DNA of 64,000 nucleotides from Enoplolaimus lenunculus (lineage: Eukaryota; Nematoda; Enoplea; Enoplida; Thoracostomopsidae). Below, one piece after another: positions 1-12,773 of this stretch; the stretch's first letter is position 1, and each line of letters opens with the position of its first letter. Below the pieces are notes generated by a model, which saw only the letters and a list, made by a program, of their open reading frames with translations, was not told the DNA's origin and did not search any database. The position numbers were made by a program, and so were the translations under genes. The DNA lies in NCBI GenBank assembly GCA_030248215.1, contig JASANG010002985.1:201001-265000 (forward strand). Reading direction: 5' to 3'.

Positions 1-725
1 CTCGCGGCAAGCCCACGCTAGAAAGCATTAATAGTCCAAAGCAAATATCCTCGCTTGTAAATCATGGGAACGACGTTTGTTTCAAATAACGCTTACGTGT
101 AGACGGTACGAGCAGACCGCCAGCGGTTATAATATGCGTTTTATACATGTTTCGATTTCAGTATATTATATAACATATGTACTGCTGAACCAAAAAAAGC
201 CGGATCCGAATGGTTCAATATACTGGTCATGAGTGCATAGTTCAAAACTAAACTTAATCATTCTAGTGTAGTAGTACTTGCAAGTTACTATCCGTTATAA
301 TTTTGTTTGTACAAGTTTCTTAATCTATATGAAAGATAGAACGAACCAAATACGTATTTTTTGCAACTTTCCAGCATTAACTTTGTTTACAACATTTTAT
401 CTGAACAGAAATGCGATTGTTTTATGTCCTATAGAAAGAAAATTTGCACGCAGAATGTTGTGAGTTTGCCGACTTTTGCGCATTGCACAAAACCGGCTGA
501 CTAGTATTAAGAAAGCGTATTAAAGTACCTATGTTTATCATTTTCAAGAAAATTCGCAATATCTAACTCACTCAATCATATTGAGCTGTTACACACGTGC
601 ATCGACAATGTTTTACGCGATATCGTTGACTGCTAAGTCCAAATTCGAAGCGTAAAAGGCTCAACTATCAGTGTTTAACTACAAATTCATCATGCCCCAA
701 GAATGGCTTCCATTTCAAATAATAC
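1..725. other. MCM10 intron or 3' region; no exon found
   Basis: Downstream (minus sense) of the last MCM10 exon I can place. No further exon in phase 0 was convincing. A dispersed repeat (label M) lies at about 335-500; it shares the run around CAACTTTCCAGC with 55170-55320 and ends in GGCTGACTAGTATT. Confidence 0.4.
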
Positions 726-3700
726 CTTAGTATTTTGACCACCGGTCGCGCATTCTTTGTTTGGCTCATCATCAAAACAAATTCCGTAATCTTTAGACAT
801 CCCGTTTCCAATTTCCACTGTCGTTGTAGACAACTTCGGAGCTGTGGATATCGAAATTTGTCCACTTGAATCCGGAAAAGTGACATTATTTTTCAAGAAT
901 TCTTTCGCCGATACAAGATCAACACATTTTTTGGCTGAAGAGTGCTTTGCTAAAATTATTAGAAAACCGGCATTAACAAGCTTATAGCTATAAGATGCAT
1001 GTATTCATTAGTTACCCCGGGGCCGGGGCTGAAACCTAAGCCCCGTTGCCGTGGCCGGTACCAACCGCGCCAAGTTAGAAGACGTAAAATTAACTATTAA
1101 CTTGTTCTTCTATATACATAATACGTATATGGTGGCTAGCAGTGAGTGAGAAATTTATGCATTGCGCGTAGTGTGTACAGCAAAAAATGGGGAAATTAGG
1201 AAATACCATGTGCAGTAATTGTGATTTTCATACTTTTGAAACGAGAACCGGGCGCGATGGGATAGCTTTTATTAAAGTCAATTAAGAATCGTATATAAAA
1301 ATGGCCCAGATAAGGCCCCGGCAACAATTTGCTGGACCGGGCCCCGGTCAAGTCCAGTGCCAAAGGCATCTGTAACATTCATAGACAATTGCCAGTAAAT
1401 TTCAGTGAGTGTTGGTATCAAGATGCCACCAAACCCACGATTTCAATGATTCTGGATCCATTTCGATTTTTCAGAATCCGAACCAAAACATTCAATAACA
1501 ATTAAACCTGACCCATTTGACATCTCGACCTAACAAGCCGCTCAATTTTATGCAGGCAATAGAAACGTGTGAATTTTGAAACAATAAACCTGAGCTCATT
1601 GAAATACGGATTGAGATTCAGAATCGCAATTGCAAAAACATTTTCAAAAACGGTTTAGTGTCGCAGCTCAATTCCATAAACATAAAAAGGTATTTCTGAA
1701 TCTTGAGGGATTCCGTTTTCCTACAACCGAATCCGAACCTAACTTTTAGTTTTTGACGAATCTGAAACAGTATCCAAACTCTTGCTACCACTTTTGTTGG
1801 TATTCCGAATATTTTTTGCTTAAAAATTTTATTGCTTTTCATCTGAACGAAAGTTAATGCAGCATCACATAGAACGCTTCACGCACGCAAATTTTACTAT
1901 GCTTGAATTATATTAAGCTCAGTTGCCATAATTTCTAAGCCACCAAGGCTTTACAAAACATCTAGGTCAAGCTACTTATCTTTTTAATTATAATACGACA
2001 ATATCTTGGTCTTCATATAAAATTTAAATGATGTGATGACTAATTTCTTAATTTTCAAATTACAACATTCTGGCAAACTTTAACGAAGTAGGTTACAAAA
2101 ATTATTCATCACTGACTTTTATCATCTTCAGATCCCATCACAGAGATCAAATTTCTCGATCCCAGCCGATGTGAATTTGACGAGACTAATTCGGCCCTAA
2201 AATTGGCAGCAAAAGTGTAAGACGGTTTTAAAAGCTATTGCGTTGCCAGCAAGTCAAGTATAGACTAAAGTTGAACTAAACAAAACACTTATAGTGATAC
2301 TACGCAGCTAAGCTTAATTTACTTAAAAGAATAAACGATTAGAAAATAAAGCTCACAAATAAGTCAGTAAAACCTAATTCACACGTGCAAGTTTTGCACC
2401 ATTTCCGCTACAGCATGCACGGGCAACAGTTTCAACTTTTCTCACATTTTTCAAGATTTCCACATTTTGAACAGGGCATCTACAAACTGTCATGTTTTCG
2501 AGATCTTACAAAATTAGGACATTTTTATGATTTTCCCGGAAGCAGTTACCATGCGTACGACAGCAACTTGCAGCTTGCAGTTGCACATTTTGTTCAAAAG
2601 CCGGCTTACACAGCTAACTTGAACTCAAGATTTCTACCCGCAACGACGACAGCCCGTGAATTTAGCTTAAGCAAAAATAACAAATTTTTCACATACAAAG
2701 CTTCTTTAGCAGTGACTGGTTTCTGATAGGTCATAGCGTTCGGTCCACACTCTACAGGCTGTAGCTGGTAACACTTTGGTATGTTGGATTTGGCAAGCGG
2801 TCGGTTCAAGCAATGCTGAGCCGAAACAACAGCATTCGAGCTTGCGACCCTTGCTTGGGATGCCGCCATTACTTTGTGAGCTTTCAACTGGTCCATTGTA
2901 ATTTTCGCCGGTGCTCTATAAACACAGAATATACAGTTTCAGTTCGCCTGTTTATACAATACACCACCATAACGCATTGAACAATGAAATACGTGGGGAA
3001 AATTTTTGGTAGCATTGATGCGAAAGCCAAATATTTAAATGTTTACCAAGAAAATATCATCTTATCTCTTTAAACATAAATAAGAATGTGCTGAAATTTA
3101 AGCCTCAACATTCACTGGTTCGAAAGTTACAAGACCTATCACCAACTGATGACAGGCGCTACACACGTTGCAGAATAGTACAAAAGTTCCAGAGAGAATA
3201 TTGACACCAGCCATTTTCAACAAGAAGTAGTTGCATTATAAACCTTCGTTTCCGACCGACGCCATTAACAATAATCCCATTGGCTCCAAGGACACGGCGT
3301 TCCATCGAAGTCTGTGGCGGAGCATTACCGGGGCATTGAAATTCACCGCGCGCAGAAGCGAGACGCTTTGATTTAGAAATCACATGATAATCGCAATGGT
3401 TGCCGCGTTCTCTCAAATGGTATTAAACACAAACAATACATCAAAGTTAATTTTTACGGTTTTGTAGCGAATTATTCATATTCGTTTAAATATTGTCAAC
3501 ATTCCTTTTGAAAACTTTTGATGTTAAAATTAGTGTGTGTTTTGTACCTAGTTCAATTTTGTTACTAAATTGTTCCTGATGTGTTTTCGCTAAATATAAC
3601 GAAGAAATAGCTTAAAAATTGAGTTGGAACAACCTGAATCGATTCTCCAAAGATTTTAGTATTCTGAGCCCCAGATCGCAGTATATATTTAAGTGACTTC

Positions 3701-6700
3701 GAATTTCGATATTTCAAATTAGATCGCAGTATATATTTAAGTGACTTCGAATTTCAATATTTCAAATTAGATCGCAGTATATATTTAAGTGACTTCGAAT
3801 TTAGATCTTTCAAATTTCACTTGTTTGTTTAAATTTCATGCCTGCATACAATTCGCATTATAATTGGCACATCACCTTTACTTTATACAATACATTATAC
3901 GAAGATATTTTCCAACTGAAAGTTCAAATTCAAACACGAACTCTGCGAAATTGTGGATTCGGTGCCACCCAAATAACCACTTTTTGAAAATTAATAAAAT
4001 ACTTACTAAAATCAAACTAACTTATTAATTAGATTGGAACACGCACGGCCATCTTTCCGCTTCGCTTGGCAAAATCCAAGATCTTTCGACATTCCAATTT
4101 CAAGCAGTTGCTCAGATTTGTCAATTTTCATGGGAACATCAGCCGACTGAAATTAGAAATATCAAAATTATAAATTAATTCAATAGAACCGTTTCCAAGT
4201 TATGGCTTTAACCCTACGCAATTGTTTTGATATTGTGCTTTCAATTTTCGTTTTTTCATATATATCATATGCTAAGTATAAGCCCACATATAAACCAAAA
4301 TCAAAACCTAAGCATAATCATAAGCAAACATAACTCTAATCTTCCAGTGGCTAAGCTTCCCAGCCCCCCTGTCTCCCAGTTTCTAGGCTCCGATTCTTAA
4401 CATGGGCCACAGCACGTATCGGCATTGTCACGGTCGTAACAGCAGTATGAATTTTACCGACAAAGCAACGACTAACCCGATCTTTCGACGGATCCATAAA
4501 TGACGGCGACAACAATGCAAACACCGTTCCAACGCTGAGTTTCCAATGATCTTTAAAGCACGCGCCGAACAAGAACAGCTTCAAAGATTGATTGCAATCT
4601 TGCAAATCTGAGATGCGATAAATAGCGTACTGACTACCCTTAAACATAACGTTTTAGCATATAGAAAAATAAGAAATCATTGCTCAATATGTATATCTTT
4701 CTGGTCTCTCTCCATTTTTATGAGAAAGCTTCCCCCAGGTTATACCTGGGTAAAAATCTAAGAGCAACACTGAACCGTACGTGGACGCGACTCCTTTAAG
4801 TACAACCCTGAACATGAAATACGTTTGCGAGGTATTGGCTGTGCGATTGTGTAGCTTCACCAGGTATACCCCAGTGGCCTCGGCACGCGATTACCTGTCC
4901 AATGTTCATCTACATGTGGACGTAGTCAAAAAAATAATTCACAATTTTGAAATTACCAAACCATGTATAATCGTTAAAAGCTGCAAACCACGTTCAAACT
5001 ACCAACACAGCATTCGAGTCAAAATACACAAACCTGTGAACACATATACCCAACAGAGTAGAGACGGACATCTTTTGCCCCAAACATACGTACGTATCTA
5101 CAGCGTTACCTTAATGCTCGTTTTTGGTGGCAGCTTTTCTACAATCACTCCCATGGTCACCCATTCAGTTTCGATTGGTTTTCGGACTGTCAAGCTGCTC
5201 AGTAACAATTTACTGCGTTCACCAACAAGTGTTGCAAAAGCCGATGATGATATTTTCGGAGCTCTGATACAAACAAAAGTAACAACACTTTAAACGCGAT
5301 CTTTGAAAAATTTTAACCGAGTTTCAAAAACACGACTTTTTAATAACATTCTTCGAAATTTCATACTGCTTAGGCAATTAAATTTTTTGAACGACCTATA
5401 ATGCGAGATTGAAGCATTCACACAACGTATAATTTTCTGTGTTTGTTTGCAAAAAAAACAAAAAGTAAAATAAGTATGCGGTCATTTACGTACATCACAC
5501 GGATTCGAAAAGTCGGATCAAAATCGTACGACACCGTTTGCTTTGTTTCTGAAAGATTTCCGGCTAATCTCGGCGTTGCTACTTTCACGCTAGGTGCCGA
5601 CATCATTCTTGCTATTTCTAAACAAAACTGAAAGTACTAGCTTAAAAAATTTACCACAAATCATAATTCTTATTACTACGAGTTATATAGCAGGTACGTG
5701 GTACGTGATTAAATCAATAAGCTGATAAGAAATATGTAAGTAATTTTCTCCAAATCGGAATCCTACTTTATACAGCCAAACCTCGATTTGCCCCCGGTTC
5801 AAGCACTGCCCCCAATGCACTTCAACACACTTTTTGCTTTTTCGCGTAGGTCGAAATCAGTCCTTGCGTCGTCAGAATTCATTTTTCGCTTCAGGGCACG
5901 TGCTTGATCGTTAACGTTTCTAAAACATTACAATTTCAGAGAGATGGCGCATTAATACGGCTATGAAATTTTATTAATATTTGACTTTCGACAAACGAAA
6001 TACCAAATGTCCATTAGCCATATCATATTTTTAAACTTCAGACAAAGATTACTTGTGAGAAATAAACGCCCATGCGTATTTATCGCCAGCAAAAGCATGC
6101 TCGATAAAATCATGTTACAAAAACAAGGTTCCACGCAACAAGAATCCAGCAGGATGCCACCGAATTGCCAAAAGCACGAAATATGAATGGATAAACGGCA
6201 ACACAATGCAATCTATCTGGACTCTAAATTCCCGTCTAAAATGTTTCGACATCACTCCTAAAATCAACCTGGTAAACTTCCATTTGAAAGCTCAAAAGTA
6301 GCCCGTTGAACCCAACATAGTATGCTTCTCACTTTATTTCCTCGTTGCGCTGCTCTTCGTCCTCTGAGCTTTCTGACAGTCCGCTATGAACAACACTTTC
6401 CAAGTTCTCCCCGCTACATTCTCTCAATGATGGTTCAATAGTTTCTGCAGAAAAATCAATTGGAGCGTCCGACAACTGCGCTTTGTTACTTTTTGAGTTC
6501 TGCGGTTGAGGACAAGATAAAGCTGGTGTGGTATTTTTCATGCGAACGCCGTGATTATTAATTGCGTTTCTTTCGGGTAATAGAGATGCAGAAACCTGAC
6601 AATAAAATATCAATACAACTTCCACAATAACTTTTGTACATACGCCATGTCATAAATTGGCCAGAATATGATATCTGGTCTGGCTAATAAAAGGTTCCGT

Positions 6701-9618
6701 CCACTAGCACGTGGCAAGAATGGACAATAATTAAAGTTACACAAATAAGACCCACCCAGAAACGTTTTTGAAAAAATTTCACGGCAAAAAACGAGAACTG
6801 GCATTGGTTTGGTAAGATAAGAGTTCGACCTCCGCACCGTTTGAAATGCTGAAAATTAGCGCTACTTAGATACGATTGTTACGGAACACATTATTCATGG
6901 TATAAGTGCTATGTACCTTGTTTGACAACGTCGCAGTAGACGTTTGCGAATTCGAAGCCTCAATAGTGTGCCGTTCTCGACGAGATATTTCTCTCTCGAC
7001 TTGGTTTAAGCGTATTTGTAGGCGGGCCTTTTCGTCTGTAAATAAAATATATACGTACGCATTTGAAATATAGTACCATAAAAATTGATTTATATATTAA
7101 TACGTATGTTGTAAAGACTTAATTAAAAAACGGTTTTTACATTTTGAATTCAAAAAAGTTGTGAAGCATTGGTTTTCTTGGTTAAATCAAATAATACAAC
7201 TTATATATAATTAGTTACACAAGAAGTTAATATCTCACAGAATGTAATATACACAGTCAAAACGGTTGGAACCTATCTTCATTGTATTCTGCGTTAAATG
7301 TAAACTAGCAGGGATGGGAGTCTCGCTCCCGGACTCGGTCTTGGTATTTGGCACGACTCGGTCTCGGTATTCGGCAGGCCTAGGTATTTGGCAGGTCTCG
7401 GAGTCGCCTTTTTCAGTCTCTGTGAGTTGGAACCGAAAACAGAAGTAGAGGATTCAACAAGTGTACGACTGTACGGTTGAAATTAAGTGATGGCGGATGA
7501 ATAAAATTTCCTTGTGAAGCCGAACCCTGAAAACTAGTTTTGAAAATGACAAATGTCAAGCCAAGGTGTTTAAGGTGTTTACAAAACCGTAAAAGCTCTT
7601 GCGAAACCGTGTTAACGGTGCATACGTCGTAGACCAGACAGCCAATCAGGGAATTTGGTAATTACAGTTGCGTGCCTGATCCTGAAGTCAAAATTGATTG
7701 GACAGTCTCAGCTTAATAGTATGTAGGTTAGCCTAGGCCATATAGTTATGCTATTAAACAGAATATGTAGCAGATATTCCCGGTTCCGCTCGTATGTGCT
7801 TTACAGATTACAAGCTATTATCTGCGTAAATCTAAATGAACCTTGAAATTGACATAAAAATGATAAGAGCAACGTCACAACTAACCTCGAAGTTCACTGT
7901 CTGATAACGTGCTTAAGTACGCGTCTGGTTCAGTTCTTTTCCCATGATTTTCCAAAGCTCTGTCTGAATCTAAACAGTATATATTAAATGTATACTTTAC
8001 TTCTGTATCTCTCATCGATTATGAGCAGATTGACGGAAACGCGATATTTTAATCCTTCAAATTTTCCATATTTTCTGTTTCTGGCTATAGGTTTTTATGC
8101 GAGGAACCGATGTTTACAAACGTTTTTATTCTACGTATTCTTTGCACTGTAAAAATGTGCGTATAATATATATTTAACACTTTACTGAGGTTTTCGTGTC
8201 TTAATGCCGATTTATAAACAAAATCTCGCAACTCTTCTTTCTTTGTAAATTTATCGTATTCACTCATAAGACCGAGGTATTAATTGGCAAGTACGTAACA
8301 AAGCATGATGTTTTAAACTGCGGATTCATCTATAGTCAACCTGCAAAAAAATCAGTTTTTGATATTAAAGTTATTATCAGGGTGGCAACAAAGGTGCGGA
8401 TTCAGATTCGGCAAAAATTGTGGTTCGTATTCGGACTCGGCTAAATTATGGTTTGAATTCTGATTTACATGTAAAAAAGCCGAATCCAACAATGTTCGGC
8501 AGTTGTGTTTTTTCATTTTTAAGCATTACAATTTTTAAATAACTTGTAATATAAATCAATATTTTTTCAAGTCAGAATTCGCAGAACTGAGGTCGGGAGT
8601 TAAGCAGATGGCATTGTGTTGATATCCTGAAACAAACCGGATTCCGATTCGGTATCGGATTCGGCAAATTAGCACTTGATTGGGATTCGGGTTAGGTCAA
8701 ATCGTGCATTCGGTGCTACCAAGCTTATTAGATCAGTTCTAATTGCATGATATGTACCTTCCCACGGAAATCTTCTGTGTTATGCGCTAAACTTTGGTTT
8801 CTCAGCGAAATCATTACTTGTAGCAAGGTATTTTTTACGAATACTTGAAAAAAGTTGCTCAAAATGTAGAACACATTTTCATCGCTCCGGAAATCTACCT
8901 TGGTTCAGTTGTTATTAAAACAAATATCCAATTCTTGCGCATGAATAGAAATTAGGAATTAATCAACGCAACGCAACTGAATTAATTCAATTAATTTTTA
9001 AAAACATTTTTTGGCTCTCCGAAGGCCCCTGGAAAGTCATCCTTTAAAAACCAAAATTCTGGAGGGATCATCAAATGGTTCCTTCAGGAATCAGTTGCTT
9101 CCCTGGACCATCAGATTTTCAGCTTCAAAAATCTGGCTTTATTGGACCGTATATATACGTACGTGATTAAAGCTTAGGGCCAGATGACAATCTACTACAA
9201 AAAATCATATTGCACTTGCTCGGAATTCACTGCGGTTATTTCAAAATTTGCACAAAATAAAAAAATCCAGGAGGGTCAAATGTTGAAGTTTTGATCCATG
9301 CCAGAAGTTGCCCGCGCGGATCAGCCAATTATTCTACAAAGTTGACGATTTCTCTTACCTACGTGTATTACTAATTGATTTCGATTTTGTGTACGTATAT
9401 ACTTATAATTTTGCATTCTGCATGTTAATAATCTGAAAATGACCCGTACCTAAAATTATTCTAACCAACCTCGGACAGCGCGCACCATTTTAACAGAATT
9501 TTTTGGGAAACTTTACTTTTTCACATCTAATAAAACAACTCTTACCCTTCTTCAGGCTTTCAGTTTCCGACTCAACAGTCAGCAAAAACTGTTCCAAAGT
9601 GTCATTCGGATCGTCCAT
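726..9618 (-). CDS. MCM10: MCM10 replication initiation factor, 13 exons, 3' end outside window
   Basis: Coding exons, 5' to 3' on the minus strand: 9618-9546, 7969-7886, 7035-6917, 6595-6333, 5919-5831, 5617-5494, 5263-5110, 4638-4477, 4146-4022, 3411-3244, 2915-2697, 2196-2117, 949-726. All junctions are GT..AG and every phase agrees, giving 628 residues. The ATG at 9618 (MDDPNDTLEQFLL) is followed by an Arg/Glu-rich coiled-coil exon (7035-6917), as in the family's N-terminus. The OB-fold is exons 7 and 8 (APKISSSAFATLVGERSK, TEWVTMGVIVEKL, GSQYAIYRISDL, LKLFLFGACFKDHWKL). The CCCH zinc finger spans exons 9 and 10 (FCQAKRKDGRAC, then HCDYH). The later motif APKLSTTTVEIGNG matches the family's PKLGRG element. 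Family knowledge: MCM10 binds DNA, the MCM2-7 helicase and polymerase alpha in the nucleus at origin firing. The C-terminal zinc domain is expected left of position 1. The acceptor of exon 10 (TTTGAG) is weak. Introns hold MITE, hAT and tandem-repeat insertions. Confidence 0.93.
1012..1370. repeat. GC-rich remnants resembling hAT-like family G
   Basis: Two GC-rich blocks (1012-1070 and 1245-1365) rich in CCGGGCCCCGG and GGTACCAACC stand out in AT-rich MCM10 intron sequence. They resemble the ends of the family G elements at 12774 and 58488. Too decayed for target-site duplications to be called. Confidence 0.4.
1410..1860. repeat. decayed hAT-like family Q sequence
   Basis: Begins near GGTATCAAGATGCCACC and has many GATTCxGAATCCG runs like the element at 8379-8724. 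It sits in an MCM10 intron, and its borders are uncertain. Confidence 0.35.
2371..2667. mobile_element. MITE, family F
   Basis: The left end CCTAATTCACACGTGCAAGT and the inverted right end near GTGAATTTAGC match the termini of the better-preserved copies at 24493-24771 and 34502-34783. The right end lies only about 30 bp past the donor side of MCM10 exon 11 (2697). Confidence 0.5.
3673..3816. repeat. 48-bp tandem repeat, 3 copies, in MCM10 intron
   Basis: AGATCGCAGTATATATTTAA begins at 3673, 3721 and 3769, an exact 48-bp period with few differences. The array lies between the two exons that together encode the MCM10 zinc finger. Confidence 0.85.
7300..7415. repeat. short degenerate minisatellite
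   Basis: Repeats of CTCGGTCTCGGTATTTGGCA and variants within an MCM10 intron, GC-rich against its surroundings. It may be the inside of a decayed hAT-like element. Confidence 0.35.
8379..8724. mobile_element. hAT-like non-autonomous element, family Q
   Basis: Starts CAGGGTGGCAACAAAGGTGC and ends ATTCGGTGCTACCAAG. The terminal CAGGGTGGCA/TGCTACC inverted repeat and the repeated GATTCGG interior resemble 1410-1860 and an end near 3955. It lies in MCM10 intron 1. No clear 8-bp duplication remains. Confidence 0.45.
8725..9545. other. remainder of MCM10 intron 1
   Basis: AT-rich sequence between the family Q element and the donor of exon 1. I recognise no repeat or exon in it. Confidence 0.4.
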
Positions 9619-9784
9619 TTATAATTTCTATCATTTATATATGACGAAGCTGTCAAATTTGCAAGGTGTGACCGAATACCAAACGCACCACAACCGAATA
9701 CAATATATCCAAAGTAGCTGTGAGAATAATATATTGTAATTATCCAATAAACAACAAGTTTTACATTTCTAGATAATTTATACT

Positions 9785-10095
9785 TTGGAGCGATAAATAT
9801 CTGGAAAACGAAAGACTGGATATCGACTTCTACAAGAGCAGGATATTGTCAGTCAAGGTAGGAACCGGGACTTCTGACCTTTCTACCAAGCAGCTGGAAA
9901 AGCGGGCTAGAGCGGGGATAGAACTCTCAGCCTCTGGATCCTTATGCGAGCACTCTACCACTGCGCCACGTAGCCCGACTCTCCAACTGCATTTTTCGTC
10001 GACTATATGTGTCGACCGCACAACACAATGTGCATTGCATTTATTGCATATGCACCAGGACAAGCATGTCTCACATGCTTACAGATATTCGATCG
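9785..10095 (-). mobile_element. tRNA-derived SINE, family 1
   Basis: On the minus strand a tRNA-like body (about 9972-9900) has an A box TGGCGCAGTGGTAGAG, a B box-like GAGTTCTATCC and a matching GGGCTA/TAGCCC acceptor stem. It is preceded by a unique head containing the palindrome AGCATGTGAGACATGCT and TGCGGTCGACACATATAGT. The same head and body occur at 35828-36120, so this is a dispersed SINE, not a tRNA gene. It lies just upstream of the MCM10 start. Confidence 0.7.
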
Positions 10096-10143
10096 CACCT
10101 AGGCAACAATTATGTTAGCATACTGAAACAACACAGCAGCAGA

Positions 10144-10245
10144 ATGCTGGTTTACCTGAGTGTGCTATTAATGGTTCTCCAAATTTTATCGTCGCAATTT
10201 GCTGCTGCAAAGCAAATTTCAACGATACTACGCCGAATTTGCTAA
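10144..10245 (+). CDS. possible short secreted-peptide ORF or first exon
   Basis: An ATG at 10144 opens MLVYLSVLLMVLQILSSQFA, a textbook signal-peptide profile, and the frame stops at 10245 after 33 residues. No convincing splice donor precedes the stop. It is divergent from MCM10 and beside a SINE. It may be chance or a decayed first exon. Confidence 0.2.
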   Translation: MLVYLSVLLMVLQILSSQFAAAKQISTILRRIC

Positions 10246-10367
10246 CTACACAATGCGAGTAACAAAACTAGCTACGGCATAAACGCGGCTATAGCCGATA
10301 TGTCAGTAATTCACCGAAACGCGAACTTTTATCAATAAGCCATTCTACGAGTCAACTTAGATGAGTT

Positions 10368-10627
10368 GGCCTATGTAAAGATCAGGGGCGGGACCTTTTT
10401 TGTGGGAGTAGATTAGAAGAAACCCAAGCTTAGGACTAATTTTTTTGCATGGCATAGGCTTTTAGGTTTAGGCTTAATAGGCTTAGGAATAAACTCATTC
10501 GTACGCTTAGGCTTTAGGCTAAGGCTTAGGCTTATGCTTAGCAATAAACTCATTCTTACGCTTAGGCTTAGGCTTAGCTTAGGAATAAGCTTATAATACT
10601 GTTCCGCCCTTGTTCTTTACATCGGCT
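10368..10627 (+). mobile_element. MITE family A, intact ends and target-site duplication
   Basis: 260 bp. Starts GGCCTATGTAAAGATCAGGG and ends in the inverted GTTCTTTACATCGGCT, flanked by perfect 8-bp duplications GATGAGTT (10360-10367 and 10628-10635). The interior is a TTAGGC-like array with ACGC variants. No coding capacity. Confidence 0.85.
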
Positions 10628-10635
10628 GATGAGTT

Positions 10636-11294
10636 CAAGGTAAACTAATAAATTCATTTGGGAAAGTTGGAAAAGGAGGTTCCTAGCAAAACTTCATGTA
10701 GATCCTTTTCCAACTTTGCCAGTTTAAGAAAAATAAAGTCTAAGCTGTTGATCCTTTTACACAATTATGGGTCATCTACGTTTTATACTGTCAACGCTAC
10801 TGTAATTTGCAGGCCCTAGAGGTACGAACTGTCTATAATTTTCAAGATACCGCTATAGTAGCTAAAAATTTGCACATACGTCAGCAACTATTGAATATTT
10901 GAGGAAACTGAAATGTGGGTTGAAAACCTACGACTTTAAAATCAAAGTTGCAAAACATAAGTAAAATGTTGACTTTAAGTTGTAAATTCGTCTAAAGTCC
11001 TGTTCCTGTAATGCTGTGTCAAGCGATTTAGCGAAATCATTATCTACCATATCAATTACATTATTTTATTGTGAATCGGTTTTTCAAACACTTTTTACAC
11101 GCCAAACTGACTGATGAACGAAACAAAAGCCGATAACTTTTAGCTTTAATATATGGACATCCTTTCTAACTCGTAAACCTGTAGGAAAAATTTTCAACTT
11201 CAAGTCTTTGCTTTGCACTGAACCTAGTAGCTTTTATAGTAACGCCAAATCAGTCACAACATTGCTAGCTTCAATTCAAACATGACGCCGTCCA
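10636..11294. other. stretch without recognisable gene
   Basis: Only an inverted repeat around 10665-10728 (AAGTTGGAAAAGGAG / CCTTTTCCAACTTTG) is visible. The rest is AT-rich unique-looking sequence. Confidence 0.4.
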
Positions 11295-11540
11295 CACAAA
11301 AAAGTATTTCGGGATTTATTCAGAAAAGTGTTTTCTGTGTCAAATCTGAAAAGTTTTTCTGATATTTAAGACAATTTTTCTAAAAATAACTATAAAACGT
11401 TTATTTTTAGACTTTATTTCAAATTTTTTGAAAACTTTTCTGTTATAACAGAAATACTTTTCAAGTGCGCCTTGCTAATTATATTTCTTAAAATGTAAGA
11501 AATTTTTTCTTAAATATCAGAAATATTATTTTGAGTGTAT
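11295..11540. mobile_element. MITE family J
   Basis: Ends CACACAAAAAAGTATTTC and its inverted form ending AATATTATTTTGAGTGTA. The interior alternates AAGACA and TTTCAGAAATA runs, as at 16070-16456 and 32752-33378. A TA duplication is likely. Confidence 0.55.
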
Positions 11541-11734
11541 ATATTAGGTAGCTTATTATGATAACGTTAGCAGGTATCTGTCAAGTGTTGTTAAAAATTT
11601 TATTCTAGAAACATTTTAAAACTGTTCCAAGAATTTGATGCATAATGCTGTAAAGTTTTCGCTTAAGATCAGCTTAAAAGTCGATGATCGGCTTTAGTAA
11701 TTATTCGGCAACCCTGCCATTTTGTCACAATCCG

Positions 11735-12460
11735 AGTGGGATGTGGGTAAAAATTTTTTAACCGTCCCGGGATTTACCCACGCAAACAATAATATTTTAC
11801 CCGCGGGTATACCCGCGCAAAAATGATCTACCCACGACCTACTTTTTACACACCAGTATTTTAAAGATCGCAGGTGATTTGCATTTTAATGAAGTTTTGC
11901 GTTATTGTTTCAAGGAGTTATACAAATGAAAGATTACAAGAAACAACAAAATTTCAATCCCAAATAATAAAGCACGAAACACCCCTGACCAGAAATAAAA
12001 CTGACAGCAGCGTAGGTTTTGTTCCTTAACCGTTTCTCACATGAATATTTTCTATTTCCCCTGAGACCTACTTTTATGCTAGGATTCGAACTTGGGTGAC
12101 TGGAGTGGGAGGCGTATACCATCACCACTCAGCTATAGGAGCTTGACGCTCGAGCCCGAGGGGCTCTCACGTCTTGCGGTGATTTAGTACTATGTATACG
12201 TGTTGCAATTGTTAAACACGGTGCGATATACATTACTTAACGTATATACACTGCGCTTAGTTGCCTATAGGCAACTCAATGTGAGAAGGGGTTAAAAGTT
12301 AAAACTTTTTCGCGGGTAAACCAGTTAATTTTTTACCCGCGTAATAAAAATCTTTACCCGCGGGTATACCTGCGCCTAAAATTCTTCATCCGAACCGTGT
12401 TTGTCCGCGGCTAAGCGTGTGTACGTGCGGGTACCCGCAGATAAATTACCACTCTGATCA
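11735..12460. mobile_element. palindromic CCCGCGGG element interrupted by SINE family 2
   Basis: Flanking parts (11735-11850 and 12300-12455) repeat TACCCGCGGGTATACCCGCG. Between them lies a minus-strand SINE 2 copy (about 12295-11930) with a tRNA-like TAGCTGAGTGGTGATGGTAT and GTTCGAATCCTAGC. The SINE therefore inserted into the older GC-rich element. Confidence 0.5.
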
Positions 12461-12772
12461 CAATGTTGCAATATTTCGCAAATAGAACAGAACACTGGCA
12501 GTAGTATAAGCATATTTCTAAGCCTAAGCCTACGCGTAATGGTAAGCTTATACTTATACCTAAGCCGATGCCTCAATGTTGCAATATTTCGCAAATAGAA
12601 CAGAACACTGGCAGTAGTATAAGCATATTTCTAAGCCTAAGCCTACGCGGAATGGTAAGCTTATACTTATACCTAAGCCGATGGATGCCTCAATGTTGCA
12701 ATATTCCGTAATTAATATAGAACAGGGCCGTAGCAGTAGTAAGTATATATAAGCAAATTTCTAAGCCCAGGG
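12461..12772 (-). repeat. 113-117 bp tandem repeat built on a MITE A-type left end
   Basis: CAATGTTGCAATATTTCGCA starts at 12461, 12574 and 12691. Each unit holds AATAGAACAGAACACTGGCA and a short CCTAAG run, which is the reverse left end of a MITE A variant. The third unit is interrupted by the family G element. Confidence 0.75.
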
Positions 12773-12773
12773 T

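Noticed and set aside
4781-5293. 170-codon plus-strand frame
   Set aside because: It is antisense to MCM10 exon 7 (5263-5110) and has no splice or start context of its own.
8085-8267. 60-codon minus-strand frame as an extra MCM10 exon
   Set aside because: Exons 1 and 2 already join in phase (9546 to 7969), and the frame lacks a matching splice pair.
9900-9975. A tRNA gene on the minus strand
   Set aside because: The tRNA-like body is embedded in a longer sequence that is repeated at 35828-36120, so it is a SINE.
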